Shown: piece by piece, positions 21,185 to 32,164 of the stretch
How the letters are laid out: every line of letters starts with the position of its first letter
Position numbering within the stretch: position 1 is the stretch's first letter
Origin: Symbiodinium natans
Lineage: Eukaryota > Sar > Dinophyceae > Suessiales > Symbiodiniaceae
DNA: 64,000 nucleotides
NCBI GenBank assembly: GCA_905221605.1
Contig: CAJNDS010002099.1
Span: 188,001 to 252,000 of the forward strand
Direction: 5' to 3'
Position numbers and translations under genes: made by a program
The notes under the pieces: generated by a model
Databases searched by the model: none
What the model was told of the DNA's origin: nothing
The model's input: the letters and a program-made list of their open reading frames with translations, nothing else

Positions 21185-23974
21185 GTCGCCCTTTCTTTCA
21201 CGTTGAAGCCACCAAGCGTCTTCTCTCGCAACTTATCTCAAGCCTGTGCCCAATACCTGCCAAAGTACGTTTCTTGTCTCCGCCTGTGGCGTGTGAAGAC
21301 AGGCCTCCTTCAAGGAGAAGTGTGGCTGCCACGCTTGCCATAGAAATTGAATCCATCCCCATGGGGCTTGATTCCGAACCCCAGCGATTTAACGGACTTT
21401 GAGGAAGGAAGACCTGAAGATGCTGCTCTGCTACTGCTCGAGCGATGCAAGCAGAACTGTCCTAGATTGGAGCTGCCGCAAGTTCTTTTGGCTTCCAGAG
21501 GAGGCCCTTTAGAGTCTTTACTAAAAGGAGTGGGTAGTGAGATGTAGTGACTTACGAGATCGGTTGATCTGAATCACGTGCCGCTGTTCCCCCCAGCTGC
21601 GGGCGCCCTGGAGAGCTGCTTGGCACAAGGTGCGGCAACATGTGGCAACTCTGGAAAATCTCAGAGAAATTAGGGTGAATTAGGCGCATAAGATGTTCCG
21701 AGTGCTTTGAAGGGGATGGATTTGCAGCCTCCTGTCAAGAGAGCACGCCTGGAGCCTGGACGGAAGGCAGAATAGAAGCAGTGGACAGCAGGGGCTTAAA
21801 CATATGCAAAAGTCCATGAAAGTTATGTTACTATGAAGCTGCAGTCAATCCACGGTAGCTGTGGTTACACGCATAAAGAGGTCGCTTTGAGCCGGCTCCT
21901 GTTTCCACAGCGCGCCATCAGCACTGTCAAGACGTGGCAACGGCCTGACTCTGAGAAAAGAACTGCCTTGATTCTCCATCCGGGGCCGAGTCGCATGTCG
22001 GAGTGTGTAGGTGTGGTCACGAAAGGTCAGGCGTGGGAGCGGGCCGGGCCAGAAAGTGTGTCGCTTGTCGGGGTTTTCATTGGCAAGCCACAATGCTTGC
22101 AGTAACTGCGGCATTTGGAGGGCATCAGGAGGGGGGGGCTCTGGGACGAGGCGAGCGCAGCTACGTGTGTCGTGAGAACAAGCCCTCCGCATGTGCTGCC
22201 GCGTCACGAGGTCATGGATAAACTGATAAACAAACAGTTCGAGGTGGTGTTGCCTCATCATCTTGCTGCTATACACAGCCTCAGATGTCAGTCCCCAGGT
22301 TTGGCAGGTGCCAGATGCCTGATCAGGAATGCGCATATACGTATACATAGTGCCCAATTTGGCGATTTGCAGCAACCTGCAACCTCTGTGAGCTTGAGGG
22401 ACAGAACATCTCCTTGCGTGAGGTTCAGAGTCAATATTTGGATGCTTCAATCGTTGATGAGTGAAGGGTGTGTACTCGTAAAAGCACTGATGTGATTTCG
22501 GCTTCTGCCGCGTACATAGGCGTTTTCGTCGATGTGACCTCACGCATAAGCCGGCCTTGACTAGAATGTAGACAACGTAAACGCATCATGCTACATACTC
22601 GCATGCCCCCATGTCAGGGCCCCTTGGCTCAGGATGACAGGAGCTTCGACGCCGACCGTGACAAGCTGACACTAAACGGCAATTCGCCATACGCAATCAC
22701 GTGTTCTCGCACAACGTTTTCGGCTTGCACAACCATAACCGTTCTGCTCTAAATAGGCTCGGTGAGCTGGCAGCTGGCGGTCCCCTGGCACCAGAACTAT
22801 TGCCGTGGGCGGGTGTGCAGGCTGGTGCGTTTAACATGACGGGTTAAGCTCTCCGGCTTGTTGAGTCATTGAGGATGCGAACGTGTGTTTATTTTAACCA
22901 TTTTTAACCGCTAACGCGAGGCAAGGGTGCCGAGGCTAATGCAGGGTTCGCGGGCGGGGCTCATAGGGCGCACAGGGCAGAGGTGTCGAATCCAGCGGCC
23001 CAGCTGCCGCAGCCGTGACAGCTCGTCAGCAAGAGGGGGTAGGGGAAGTGGGGCCACGACGACGCGTGGGGGCTGCTGGTATTGTTCGGGGGGGCGGGCT
23101 CTGGTCTGACACGTCGTCTGCAGTACACTGATCGGCTAGGGGGTACCCATTCCGGACCAAAAACTCGGCCGGAAAGGAGGGCTGGGCAGACCTTTCGAAG
23201 GTTCCCCAAACCTGGCTCTGAACGCCTCACGTTTCCGGCCTCGGCGGATTGCGAATGGACGACCGAGCCATTATTTGGTTGTGGATGCTTGTAGAGTCTC
23301 CAAGTTGTACACAGCAAAGTGCGTTACAGTGCCTTAAAGTGCCTTACAGTGCCTTAGCCAGCAGTGAGGTCTCAGTGCACTGTCAGGAAGTTGAGAGTGA
23401 GATGGAGCTGGAGATGTGGCTTTGGACCTGAGAGCTGGAAGCCTTTGCTCTTGACCAGCTCTTGAATCTCTTGAGGACAGGTACTTGAAGTGCCGAAGGC
23501 GGGAGAACCTCGAAAGCCTTTGCTGAGCGTGTTGACATGGCCTAGCTCGCCTGCAACTTGGTCACGGACGTGCACGTGCAAAAATCCGACCTCAGATGCC
23601 ACGGCTGCACCTTCTGCGCATGTGCTGGGAACCTGCATGGATGTTGGACCAGTGGCATCCACAGTTGCCTCCGGGAGCCGGTGACCGGACCATTGAAAGC
23701 CAGAACGGCGCTTGTCATAGAACGGCGCTACATCCCGATCTAGCAATGCGAGCGGGCCCAAAAGAAGGTCCCTGCTTGCAGCCATGCTGAGTCATAGGCT
23801 CGTCGTCATCGTAGTCACACTGCAGCGAGCGCATGTGACAACGCGACACATGCGAAGTTCAAGCCTCGAATGCCAGGCAGAGCAAGCTGAAAAGGATGCA
23901 CATGGAGGGGGCTGCTTGGCTGATCTTGGCTGCACTTTACATCGCTTTGGTTGGGTCGAGCGTGCTGGCCACAG

Positions 23975-24052
23975 GCAGCGTTCCTCTCCAAGCAAGTCGA
24001 GGAGCAAGCCTCCCAAAAGGCGCGCGCTGATGGGATGCACATGCTGCACGCG
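23975..24052 (+). CDS. Coiled-coil exon candidate, second series
   Basis: Twenty-six codons between GCCACAG and a strong GTGAGC donor, phase 0 at both ends. Includes AAFLSKQVEEQASQKARADG. Directly phase-compatible with the mini-exon at 24148 (95-nt intron). Confidence 0.52.
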
Positions 24053-24147
24053 GTGAGCCCACATTTGCTGAATACTTCAAGTATTGTTCAAACCCATACG
24101 ATCCTGCGAGCGAAGTTCTTCCATTTACGAGATGATCTCCAGTCTAG

Positions 24148-24178
24148 GCAGCAGAAAAGGAAGAGCAGCGGAAGCGCC
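24148..24178 (+). CDS. Coiled-coil mini-exon candidate
   Basis: Ten codons (AAEKEEQRKR) plus one base between AGTCTAG and GTGAGC. Starts in phase 0 after 24052 and ends one base into a codon completed by the two-base start at 24430. Confidence 0.48.
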
Positions 24179-24429
24179 GTGAGCCCGGACCCACCCTGCA
24201 CGCTTTGGACCCTGTTGCCCTGGGTGTCTTTGGAGCGACGACCAGGGCCTGGATAAGTAGCACAGGGTCATAGAGGTGCTGCAATTCAGGAGACTCAGAA
24301 GTTACCACAATTACCATGTCAGAAAAGCTTTTCAATGCTAGCAACTGACAGGCATTGCTCCATACGTTTCGGATTCCAGCTGTTCAGCAAGAACTGCAGG
24401 TCGAGAGTGCTCAGACCGAGATGCGGCAG

Positions 24430-24500
24430 CTGCTCTTGAGGAGGAGAGGCAGCAGGCGCACAACAATCAGAAAAGACCATGTTTATCGAGTTTCGGTAGG
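24430..24500 (+). CDS. Coiled-coil exon candidate, consensus donor
   Basis: After GCGGCAG: two bases, then 23 codons starting ALEEERQQAHNNQKRP and ending at GTAAGT, the consensus donor. Phase agrees with both neighbours. A second frame here (AVQQELQVESAQTEM, from 24380) is also helix-like and cannot be excluded. Confidence 0.5.
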
Positions 24501-24649
24501 GTAAGTCCTGCGCTTTCAAGTTAAGCTTCGGCGGTGCGATATAGGTTTGGCTGCTCGCGGGTCGTGGGTGGGGTGGCGTGGCGTGGCATGAGGTGGGGTG
24601 AGGTGGGTGTGTGCGTGCACGTGTGTTGACGGCATCGGCTCGAATAAAG

Positions 24650-24774
24650 CAGCTGCCGAACAGTCGAGGCGCTGGAGAGGAAGCAGCGGGAGAAGGCCAC
24701 CATGTGGAGCTGCATCTTCATTATAGCGAGCCCACCTGGGCTCAGCCAAAAAAGCAGCCTAGCAAGTTTGACGA
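24650..24774 (+). CDS. Exon candidate with two competing frames
   Basis: In the frame continuing from 24500 the peptide ends SEPTWAQPKKQPSKFD, followed by GTTCAC. In another frame the segment 24664-24706 reads EALERKQREKATM, which fits the coiled-coil theme better. One frame must be wrong, or two exons overlap this stretch through different splice sites. Confidence 0.38.
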
Positions 24775-24913
24775 GTTCACTTCTTTTTGTTGCGCAGCAT
24801 AATCCCTCGAGCTTTGCCGCTGTAGATGGCCTTGCCCTGGTGTCCAAGAAAGATCCAGACAGCAGGATCCAGGGCTTGAATCATTTGCTCATACTGCCTC
24901 CTATTGTCTCCAG

Positions 24914-24964
24914 GAGAATGCTGCGTTTCTCCAGCAGCAGATGAGCCAGAAGGCCTTGTCTGAC
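24914..24964 (+). CDS. Exon candidate, second series
   Basis: Seventeen codons (ENAAFLQQQMSQKALSD) between TGTCTCCAG and GTGGGG, phase 0 at both ends. Compatible with the start at 25096. Confidence 0.5.
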
Positions 24965-25095
24965 GTGGGGGCATACGGACTAGAAAAGGAGACGTTGCAT
25001 CATAGGTGCCATGGGCACTGTGCAGGCGTAGCTCAACACAGCACCCATGGCCCAAACAAACACATTTCTGTTGCAAAATTCTGTCCACTGCCCAG

Positions 25096-25151
25096 TTTGC
25101 CGCCAAGCTGGCGAACGACCAGATGACGCAGGCTCCAAAAGCTCGGATGCT
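25096..25151 (+). CDS. Exon candidate, second series
   Basis: After CTGCCCAG reads FAAKLANDQMTQAPKARM in phase 0. The frame continues LLNSHAP to a TGA, so either the donor at 25152 (GTTGAA) or a later one is used. Confidence 0.45.
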
Positions 25152-25779
25152 GTTGAACTCTCATGCGCCATGAGGCAAGCTTGTCAACACAAGAAACAAC
25201 CACGACTGTTGATTTGTAGTAGCTGGGTCCCGTCGCCATGCGCGCGAACCAACTTCAAGGAACCACAGGTCCAGAACGAATGCGCAGATCAAGAGCATGC
25301 AGAACTTCCCAGTCTGTGGCTTTGGTGCCCGGTGTAGCCTCTCCAGAGGCATGGTATGGCATGTCATGTTGGCTCCTTTACGTTTTTTCAGAAATATTTG
25401 GTACATCTCAGCAGCAGCATAGCACATAGCATTCCAGCGTCACGTGACAGCCCACGGGCATGCAAGTTTGTGAAGTTTTTGGCCAGGTTGAGCAGTCGAT
25501 GAACAAGGCCACAGTGGTGTCTTGTGTGAAGAGTTCTGGAGTTGTTTGCATCCGGCAGCAACCAGGAGGCTCCTGAAGCGACAACAAGAGTCTATAGTCT
25601 TTGATGAGTGAGATGTCGTTGGCCAGTTGGACTCGTCCATGCGGTTCCATACCAACTTGTACCAACCGATGCTATATGTTTTTCTCAGAAAGGCCAGGGA
25701 TGGCCAGAGTAAAGGGCCGCCGGCTGAAGCTCCCCCTTTCTGCCTTTGACATTCTGACATTCAATCTCTCTTTTCCAAA

Positions 25780-26058
25780 ATGCGCATTGATGTTGCCCTT
25801 CGCGACCATGTCCCAGTCTCCAGACTAGACAACTTGTCGATCTGGTCAGGAAAGATTGGAAAGGGCCAGGCGGCCTGGTCCCCAAAATTGAGTGAAGAGT
25901 TGATTAGAACCAGACATTGCTTCCACCATCTTCTGCGAAGTGTAGAGGCCCCTTTGCAAAGTTGCATGAGTTGGGCTGCGTGCAAAGCGGAGACCCCGCC
26001 GGGTTTCCCGGTGCCCTCTGCCAAGGCTCATGCAGAATCAGCTCAGGCACCGCCGTGA
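25780..26058 (+). CDS. Uncertain exon or C-terminal segment
   Basis: Open frame of 92 codons preceded by a pyrimidine-rich stretch. The last 23 codons (AETPPGFPVPSAKAHAESAQ, then Ala-Pro-Pro and TGA) look like a disordered tail. If this stop is genuine, the second series ends here and the exons from 26093 belong to another gene; if it is intronic, they continue it. Confidence 0.3.
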   Translation: MRIDVALRDHVPVSRLDNLSIWSGKIGKGQAAWSPKLSEELIRTRHCFHHLLRSVEAPLQSCMSWAACKAETPPGFPVPSAKAHAESAQAPP

Positions 26059-26092
26059 TCGCAATAGCCGTCCGATGGCACCACTTTCGCAG

Positions 26093-26206
26093 TCACCGGA
26101 GCCTTTTTCTCGCCTGGCAGGGAAGAACTGGCAGTCGCCACATGAGCTGGAGAAGGAGCGATCGTGTTCCTTTGGAATTATGCATGGGACAATTATTGTA
26201 CGACTG
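26093..26206 (+). CDS. Exon candidate, 38 codons
   Basis: Acceptor CTTTCGCAG, donor GTGAGG, phase 0 at both ends. Contains SPEPFSRLAGKNWQSPHELE and FGIMHGTIIVRL. Looks like a real protein segment; family not recognised. The next open segment starts in phase only 20 nt later. Confidence 0.42.
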
Positions 26207-26226
26207 GTGAGGGCGGACTGACAAAG

Positions 26227-26337
26227 GGCGGCTTCGTCTGCAGCGACTTTCGGCTGGTACCTCTTGGAGGAAGAACAATCATGAATAATCGCCAGGGCAC
26301 CTGGTGGAATAGGCTGGTTGCAAAATTGCATAGCCAG
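26227..26337 (+). CDS. Exon candidate, 37 codons
   Basis: After ACAAAG reads GGFVCSDFRLVPLGGRTIMN, ending KLHSQ before GTTTCA; phase 0 at both ends. If joined to 26093-26206 the peptide is smooth (hydrophobic strand, then Gly turn). The implied 20-nt intron is extraordinarily short, so a frameshifted single exon or pseudogene is an alternative. Confidence 0.38.
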
Positions 26338-26541
26338 GTTTCACAAAAGTAGGAATGCACAGGCCAAGCGTGCCTGCAAGACCTGCCCTGCCAAATTGGT
26401 GGGCAGGTTGATGTAAATGGTGCTATCAATGCCATCGCTTACAGCCTTTTGCAAGGCTGTGTTAACGAGAAGGTTTGAGGTCGGCTGCTGAGCGTCGAAG
26501 AGTCAAATAGGAAGTTGGGTTCCTGCCAAACGTATCTGCAG

Positions 26542-26580
26542 CGACAGCGAATTCAGTCAAAGCTAGAACACCCTTGCCAG
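26542..26580 (+). CDS. Small exon candidate
   Basis: Thirteen codons (RQRIQSKLEHPCQ) between ATCTGCAG and GTGCTA, phase 0 at both ends, consistent with the preceding candidate across about 200 nt. Confidence 0.35.
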
Positions 26581-26853
26581 GTGCTACGTGCAGCTAACAG
26601 GAAGCGCGGGCAAGGCGCAGCTAGTCACCAGTCGCTCTCTTGGCGAAGCACAAATGTTCCCGGCACTCCAGTTGCGAGGCTGTCTTGCTCACAAGCCTGA
26701 CGCAAGATGCTGCCAACCGAGCATTGCCCCCAGTCTCTTTCAATGTCTTCCAGCTTGCTGAACCATGGTCGCGGTCACTGTGATTCTGAATCCTTGTTCT
26801 CTTTTCAAAGTCGACCAGATCAGCCCCTGAGTATACCATTAACCCGATGTGAG

Positions 26854-26946
26854 GCAGTCGACCAGCTCAGATCGTCAGGCTTTGTTGCAGAGGCCAGAAA
26901 CTGTGTCTCCCCACGAAGTGAGGAGTCTGAGACAAATGTGATGACC
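26854..26946 (+). CDS. Exon candidate, 31 codons
   Basis: Follows GATGTGAG and ends before GTGTGA. Reads AVDQLRSSGFVAEARNCVSP and an acidic Ser/Glu end; phase 0. The frame is open upstream to 26707. Last plausible exon before repeat-rich DNA. Confidence 0.36.
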
Positions 26947-27455
26947 GTGTGAATGTGGGGAGGGCGCGGCACTTGCACGTAGGAAAAACATGATGCTGCA
27001 TTCTACACAAGCATCGGTTTTGTTACGGGGGCTGCTGTTCCTGCGTTTCAATTCCCAGGTCGAAGCAATGCCTCCGAAGAAGAAGGCATGAAGCTACGCA
27101 TTGCTGCGAGAATGGAAAAGATACATTCGGCAAACTCTACGTTTTTTCTCGCAGCTTCTGCTAGACAATCCGGCGCTGCGTACACATGCGCGAATGAACA
27201 CTTGTGCGCACAGAGGGAGATCCAAGTGTGCGTGCGCTGGGGAAGTTGCATAGCAACGTGTCGCTGAACTGCGAACACAGCAGTCCGAATGTCCATGCGA
27301 CGGAGAAAGATCTTCGCGCACGCAGGTCGGGACGCGGCCGACGCATGTGCTTCAGAGATGCGCGTCAGTTGTGGCACGAGCCATGCCTGTGTGACGGAAG
27401 CGCTTGTGCCATGTGTGCCAAAGGGTCGCGGACGCACGGGGCGTGAACGCAGCAG
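26947..27455. other. Unassigned DNA
   Basis: GC-rich unique sequence with overlapping frames on both strands (Arg/Ala/Cys-rich), none with a recognisable domain or clear splice boundaries. It may be intron or the edge of the repeat family that follows. Confidence 0.3.
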
Positions 27456-27459
27456 TCCA

Positions 27460-28060
27460 CGAAGTTTCTTGGCGCGTGGCGGGGATTCCGCGTGTGCGCG
27501 CGGCTGTTGCCCTGATGCGTGATTTAACATTATTTAGCCTTTGCTTTATAAAGGCACCCACCCCTTCCATGGCAGTCCTTGTTTTGCGTTGGCGGGGATT
27601 CCGCGCTTGCTCCCTGACGCGTGGAGTAACCATATTAGGCCTTTGCTTAAGAACCCGCCCTTCTGAAGAAGTGCGTCACTCGAGTGACGGAAGCGCTTGT
27701 GCCAGGCATCGCGGACACACGGAGTGTGAAGGCAGCGGTCCACGACAGTTTCTTTGCGCGTGGCGGGGATTCCGCTTGTGCTCGCGCAACAGTTTGCCCT
27801 GACACGTCATTTGAGTCATTTGACATTATTTAGCCTTTGGTTTTGCACGCACCTTCCATAGCAGTGCTTGTTTTACATCGGCAGCTGTCCAGGGTCCAGA
27901 GGAACGCATCTTTGCTTACCGGGGATTCCACGCAGGAAGCGCAGCAGTTTTTCCCTTTTCCCAGATGCGTGACGTAGCCATATTTGGCTTTTGCTTAAGA
28001 ACCCACCCCTTCTGTATCCTTCTGTAGCCACGCGTGACGTGCGTCGGCAGCTTTCCTGTC
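27460..28060 (+). repeat. Diverged repeat family, 3-4 units
   Basis: The phrase GTGGCGGGGATTCCGC (or close variant) recurs near 27474, 27587, 27757 and 27918. Each copy is followed by a bacterial-looking GCGTGA/GACACGTCA stretch, a TATTTAGCCTTTGCTT phrase and a run like CACCCACCCCTTC. Unit length is irregular (110-170 bases). The TTTGCTTAAGAACCC phrase at 27642 and 27996 is shared with the inverted-repeat elements at 45.4 and 51.5 kb. Confidence 0.65.
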
Positions 28061-28506
28061 AGGGCCTTTTTGGCATTTGCTTCCGTGCTCACCCCTTTTT
28101 GTGCTTGGCGCGCAGTGCTGCCCAGCATGTTTAGGGGCATCAAGAAATTTAAAAGACTTTAAGGAAGTTTAGAGGCCTCAAGAAACTTTATAGGGATGTA
28201 CGGGTCAAAAAAATTAGAGACTTTAACTTAGACATTTCCTTGGAGGCCCGTAAAGTATGATAATTTCGGGACAATACGAAACTTAGGGGATATCGAGAAC
28301 ATGATGATTTATATCATCGTATCGTTTTCTTGATATTTCGATTTATGATTTCATTTGATGAAACAAACAGAGATATTTTCGGAACATTTATTCTTTAATA
28401 TCCCTATAAAAGGCTACGGGCTCGACCCCTATTTTCGCTCTGCGGCCGCCCCGTCGGATGCCCCGCCTCCTCTTCCGGTCCATTTGGCTGCTTGTGAGGG
28501 CCTTGC
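28061..28506. other. Unassigned A+T-leaning spacer
   Basis: Contains short repeated phrases around AAGAAACTTTA and GACTTTAA between 28140 and 28225 and an A+T-rich stretch near 28290-28400. No gene seen. Confidence 0.3.
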
Positions 28507-28847
28507 AGGGGGATCCTGAAAATTCCGGGAATTTTAACACTTTTTGTCTAAAAATCCTGGGAATTTTGGGAATCACCCGGAGCTGAAAATTCCCGGAATT
28601 TTAGGAATTGTCCGGATTGAGGTTTGGGCTTGCCGGGTTGGATTTAAGGTTCCAGCGCAACAGTGATGACGTGGGTGCCCCTTCACCTTCAAGGAAATCT
28701 TCAAGGAAATCTCTTGGTCCAGGGTAGTTCCGATGACGGTCGCCGCCCGCCAGCTGTTCAAGGGGGTTCGGCCTCACGATCACATATCAGCAACAGCTCT
28801 CGAAAAATCCTAGGAATTTAAATCCCGGGAATTTTCGGGATCCCCCT
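28507..28847. mobile_element. 341-bp element with terminal inverted repeats
   Basis: Left end AGGGGGATCCTGAAAATTCC and the reverse complement of the right end (AGGGGGATCCCGAAAATTCC) agree at 19 of 20 positions, and similarity extends a little inward. Internal palindromes built on AATTCCCGGAATT occur near 28517 and 28586. There is no transposase frame, so this is a MITE-like non-autonomous element or a large foldback. A target-site duplication was not identified. Confidence 0.55.
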
Positions 28848-28849
28848 GG

Positions 28850-29049
28850 TTCAGGGTTTTACGCTTTACGGTGTAGGGTTTTGGGGTTTAATAGAAATTG
28901 TATAGGGTTTGTGTCCGGAGTTTTGTCGTGTTTTGGGGGGGTTTTGTTTTTTGCTTTTGCTGTAATGGTTTGGGTTCTGTCGGGTGTGGCGGGGGGTGGG
29001 TGGTTTTGGGGTGCTGAGGGGTTGGGGCTGAAAGGCTGGGGTTTTGGGG
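28850..29049. other. Telomere-like remnant and spacer
   Basis: Begins with GGTTCAGGGTTTTACG and GGTTTTGGGGTTTAAT, decayed telomere-type phrases, then G/T-rich unique DNA. Confidence 0.4.
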
Positions 29050-29580
29050 AGTTTTCCCGAATGCCCGTGGTGGTGGTCCCGTGGTGGTGGTCCGTGGTCC
29101 CGTGGTGTTCGTCGTGGTGGTCCCACAGCGTGGTGGTGGTCCCGTGGTGGTGGTGCTCCTTTGGTAGTGGTGGTCTGTCGTGGTGGTGGCGGTGTCCGTG
29201 GTGGTGGTGAGCACTCACCGGGATGGCCCCGGCTCGCCGCGTGGTGTTCCCGTTGTGAAGGTGGTGGTGTCCCGGTCATGTGGGTGCCGTGTGGCGGTTT
29301 TCCCGTTGCGTAGTAGCCGGAGGTGGTGGTGGTCTCGTGGTGGTGGTCCCGTGGTGGTCCGTGGTGGTTGGTCCGTGGTGGTGGTCCGTGGCGGGGGTCC
29401 GTGCGGGTGGTTGTGTTGTGGTCGCGGTGGTGGTCTCGTGGTGGTGGTCTGGTGGTGGTCTCGTGGTGGTGGTCTTGTGGTGGTGGTCTCGTGGTGGTGG
29501 TCTTGTGGTGGTGGTCTCGTGGTGGTGGTTTTGTGGTGGTGATCTCGTGATGGTGGTCTCGTGGGGATGGTCCGTGGTTT
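29050..29580. repeat. (GGTGGTGGTC)n low-complexity tract
   Basis: About 530 bases dominated by GGTGGTGGTC with TCGTGGTG, CCGTGGTG and TTGTGGTG variants, interrupted at 29205-29310 by less repetitive DNA. Open frames across it on both strands (up to 253 codons) are repeat artefacts of Trp/Val/Gly or His/Thr/Pro composition. Confidence 0.9.
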
Positions 29581-29589
29581 GGGATCTTG

Positions 29590-31860
29590 TTGTCAGGAAT
29601 ACCTGGATTATTTGAATTTCGATTCATAGAATGGATTCTATAGGATCATCGAAATCCAATGTCTTTGCGCAATGTTTTCGGATCTTTAAGAATGACTTAT
29701 GAATATTCTTTTCATTCGAATTCTTTGTAGGATGTCCCTCGCGTAGGATCATGGATCGAATCTGTTTCTTGAACACGATGGATAGTATTGGAGGAAATTG
29801 AAATTATATTTCGTTTCATCAGAATATTTTTTGAATCGGGGGCTCGTCTCATTTTTGATTCTTTATATTTAGGAATCTTCGATTCTTCTTATTCTTTTTT
29901 CGTCTTTATGGGATGATATATAATTGGGGGTGATGATGGATTTTTAAGTATATCGAGCGATCTTGGAGAATTCGAAATTCATCTTGCTCTCGTGGATGAG
30001 GATTCTCTTTAATTTATTAGGCGCACAGAATGCTTGGATGATGAATTTCATGTATAGAATAAATTTCTGGGTTCGAATTTGGATATTTTGTTTCTTTAGG
30101 CAACCAGATCCTAAGTCTTAAACGACAATCCCTAAATCTTGCCTTCTTACTTCATCATTCATTCGAGTTCTTATTGACGTTCGCACGTTAGACTCTCAGA
30201 ATTCTATAAAGGGATCCCGAAATTAAATGATTTTTTATTTGTCCGTATTTCTTCAAAGCTTTGACATACGTCTTCTTCCATTCAATAGGCGAATATATCG
30301 TCGATGGAATCGACGGGTCCCCTCTAGTATAGATATAAATATAAAAAAAAATCCATAAAAGGATCATGAAAACCCAATAGAAGTGAAATATCATATAATA
30401 AGATCCAAAAATATTCTTTGAACCCCATGCAAATAATCATATATAAGCACGATATAAGGACCTACAAATATTTATAATTATAATTTAAATATTATGAAAA
30501 TGATTCGTATCTGTCCTTATATTAAAAAAATCAAATTGCGATCAACCCGGTTGATGAAATTCCCAATTATTGTATACATACTTATCTGATATATGAATGT
30601 AGAATAATAGAAATCAAAAATATCCATTTTTGCATGGCGGCGATATCAACTTAAATAATTTTCGATCAACAAAAATCTTAGTGTAAATAATTACATAATT
30701 TCTTTTGCACATCCTAAATTCCATTCTCCAAATTTCTTTCTCCATTCTAGATATTGCCTCCATGCCTGCTAGATATCTTCTTATCTTATCATATCTTACG
30801 TCATTAAAAAGCTATAATTTCCCTTAGAATATGAGTCGATACCAAAATTATTTGTTTTAACCCTTCCTTGATTTTAAATTAATATATCCCCTATCGTTTT
30901 CCATATTTTCCATCTACCACACTTTCATCCTATAGTATCAAATAAGAATATCATTTTAGTGCATCCCCTATCGATCCTCGGTATTTTGCTGCAACAACTA
31001 CCCCCTCTACTGAAATAAGTAAGTAGTAATTTTGATCGTGTCTCATAAAATTTTGCGGAGAGGGGGGGTGCGCAATCAATACGCTAAAATAGTGGTCTAT
31101 TTGAGCATACATTATCTAAAGTGAGTATTTCGGAGAGCTCCAATTCCTGGATCGCGGTCTCCATAGAGCGCAAGTGTGGTGCGTGCGGAATATGAAGTGG
31201 AGTGCAAGACGTTCAGGGGCGGCCATTATAGTGTTAATATGTGGTGGAGGGCAGAGTGTAGTGTTGAGTTTAGTGGGTAGGGGTCTTAGTGGTGGTAGTT
31301 GCTACAAGCGGCTAAATTAATTCGCATCTTCGCGTAAGAAGTCACATCTCCCCAATGACACGTAATTGCGAACGAAGTCACATCACCCCGCGTAAAGTCG
31401 TATCCCAGAGACACATGTTGAAGCCTTTCCCCCAATGTGCACGCGCCGCACGCGCATGCCCTCGATACACATGCAAAATACGTACTTATCACCGCACGCC
31501 TGAGAGGGAGCACATTTTTGTCAACGTGAATTCTGCTTAGGAGTGCAAATGAGTTCTGACCAATCTTGGACTCGTGAATCCCAGTGTGCACGCGCCCGAG
31601 ATACGACTTTGCACCAGAAGATACGACTTAACCTACCCGCTTGTAACGTATGTATTTTTTGAGTCTAATCCATATCGGCGTCAGTCCAGGCTAGCTTTCG
31701 TTGTCCTCGGCATCGCTCCTCCGGTCATTAGAAATAAATATTGAAATCTCATCCATCAATGTTCGTCTGCATATTTAATATTATAGAATATTCCCCATCA
31801 CCCTTGAGCTATAAACGTCATCAGCGAATTCGAAGTCCAACTCCGGGGAACATCTCTAAG
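29590..31860. other. A+T-rich block without recognised genes
   Basis: Base composition drops sharply from the GC-rich left side. No frame above 101 codons and no tRNA, rRNA or organellar gene motif recognised. It contains A+T-rich runs (30470-30540, 30690-30950) and becomes mixed after 31050. It could be an intergenic island or an insertion of different origin. Confidence 0.5.
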
Positions 31861-31867
31861 TCTCAGT

Positions 31868-31959
31868 AGGGTTCGGGGTTTAGGGTTTAGGGTTGAGGGT
31901 TTAGGGTCTAGGGTTTAGGGATTAGAGTTTAGGGCTTAGGGGGCTTAGGGTTTAGGGTT
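31868..31959 (-). repeat. Interstitial telomere-type array (TTTAGGG)n
   Basis: About twelve TTTAGGG units with decayed members (TTGAGGG, CTTAGGG, TTAGAGT), 200 bases beyond the 3' end of the transporter array. Confidence 0.88.
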
Positions 31960-32164
31960 CCTGTGCAAGTTCGAATATACGTCGATTTGGATTCTTGCTC
32001 TTTACTGTTGCGGACTGGTATGAGGGCCGAAGCCATGGTCTCACTATTTAACAATCAGCGGAGAAACAGCTGTCTAGTCACCTATGTTGCAGTAGCTGCT
32101 CGTAGGTAACCAGTAGATCTGCCAGCGGCAACAGGTGTGCCGCCAGCTGCAAAACCACCATGCA

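Noticed and set aside
21845-22543. 232-codon minus-strand frame
   Set aside because: No recognisable features; His/Arg/Gln-rich random composition, and plus-strand genes dominate the region.
27460-28060. CRISPR-like array
   Set aside because: Units are unequal and diverged, spacers are not distinct, and the context is eukaryotic nuclear DNA.
28866-29627. 253-codon His/Thr/Pro-rich minus-strand frame
   Set aside because: Product of the GGTGGTGGTC low-complexity tract.
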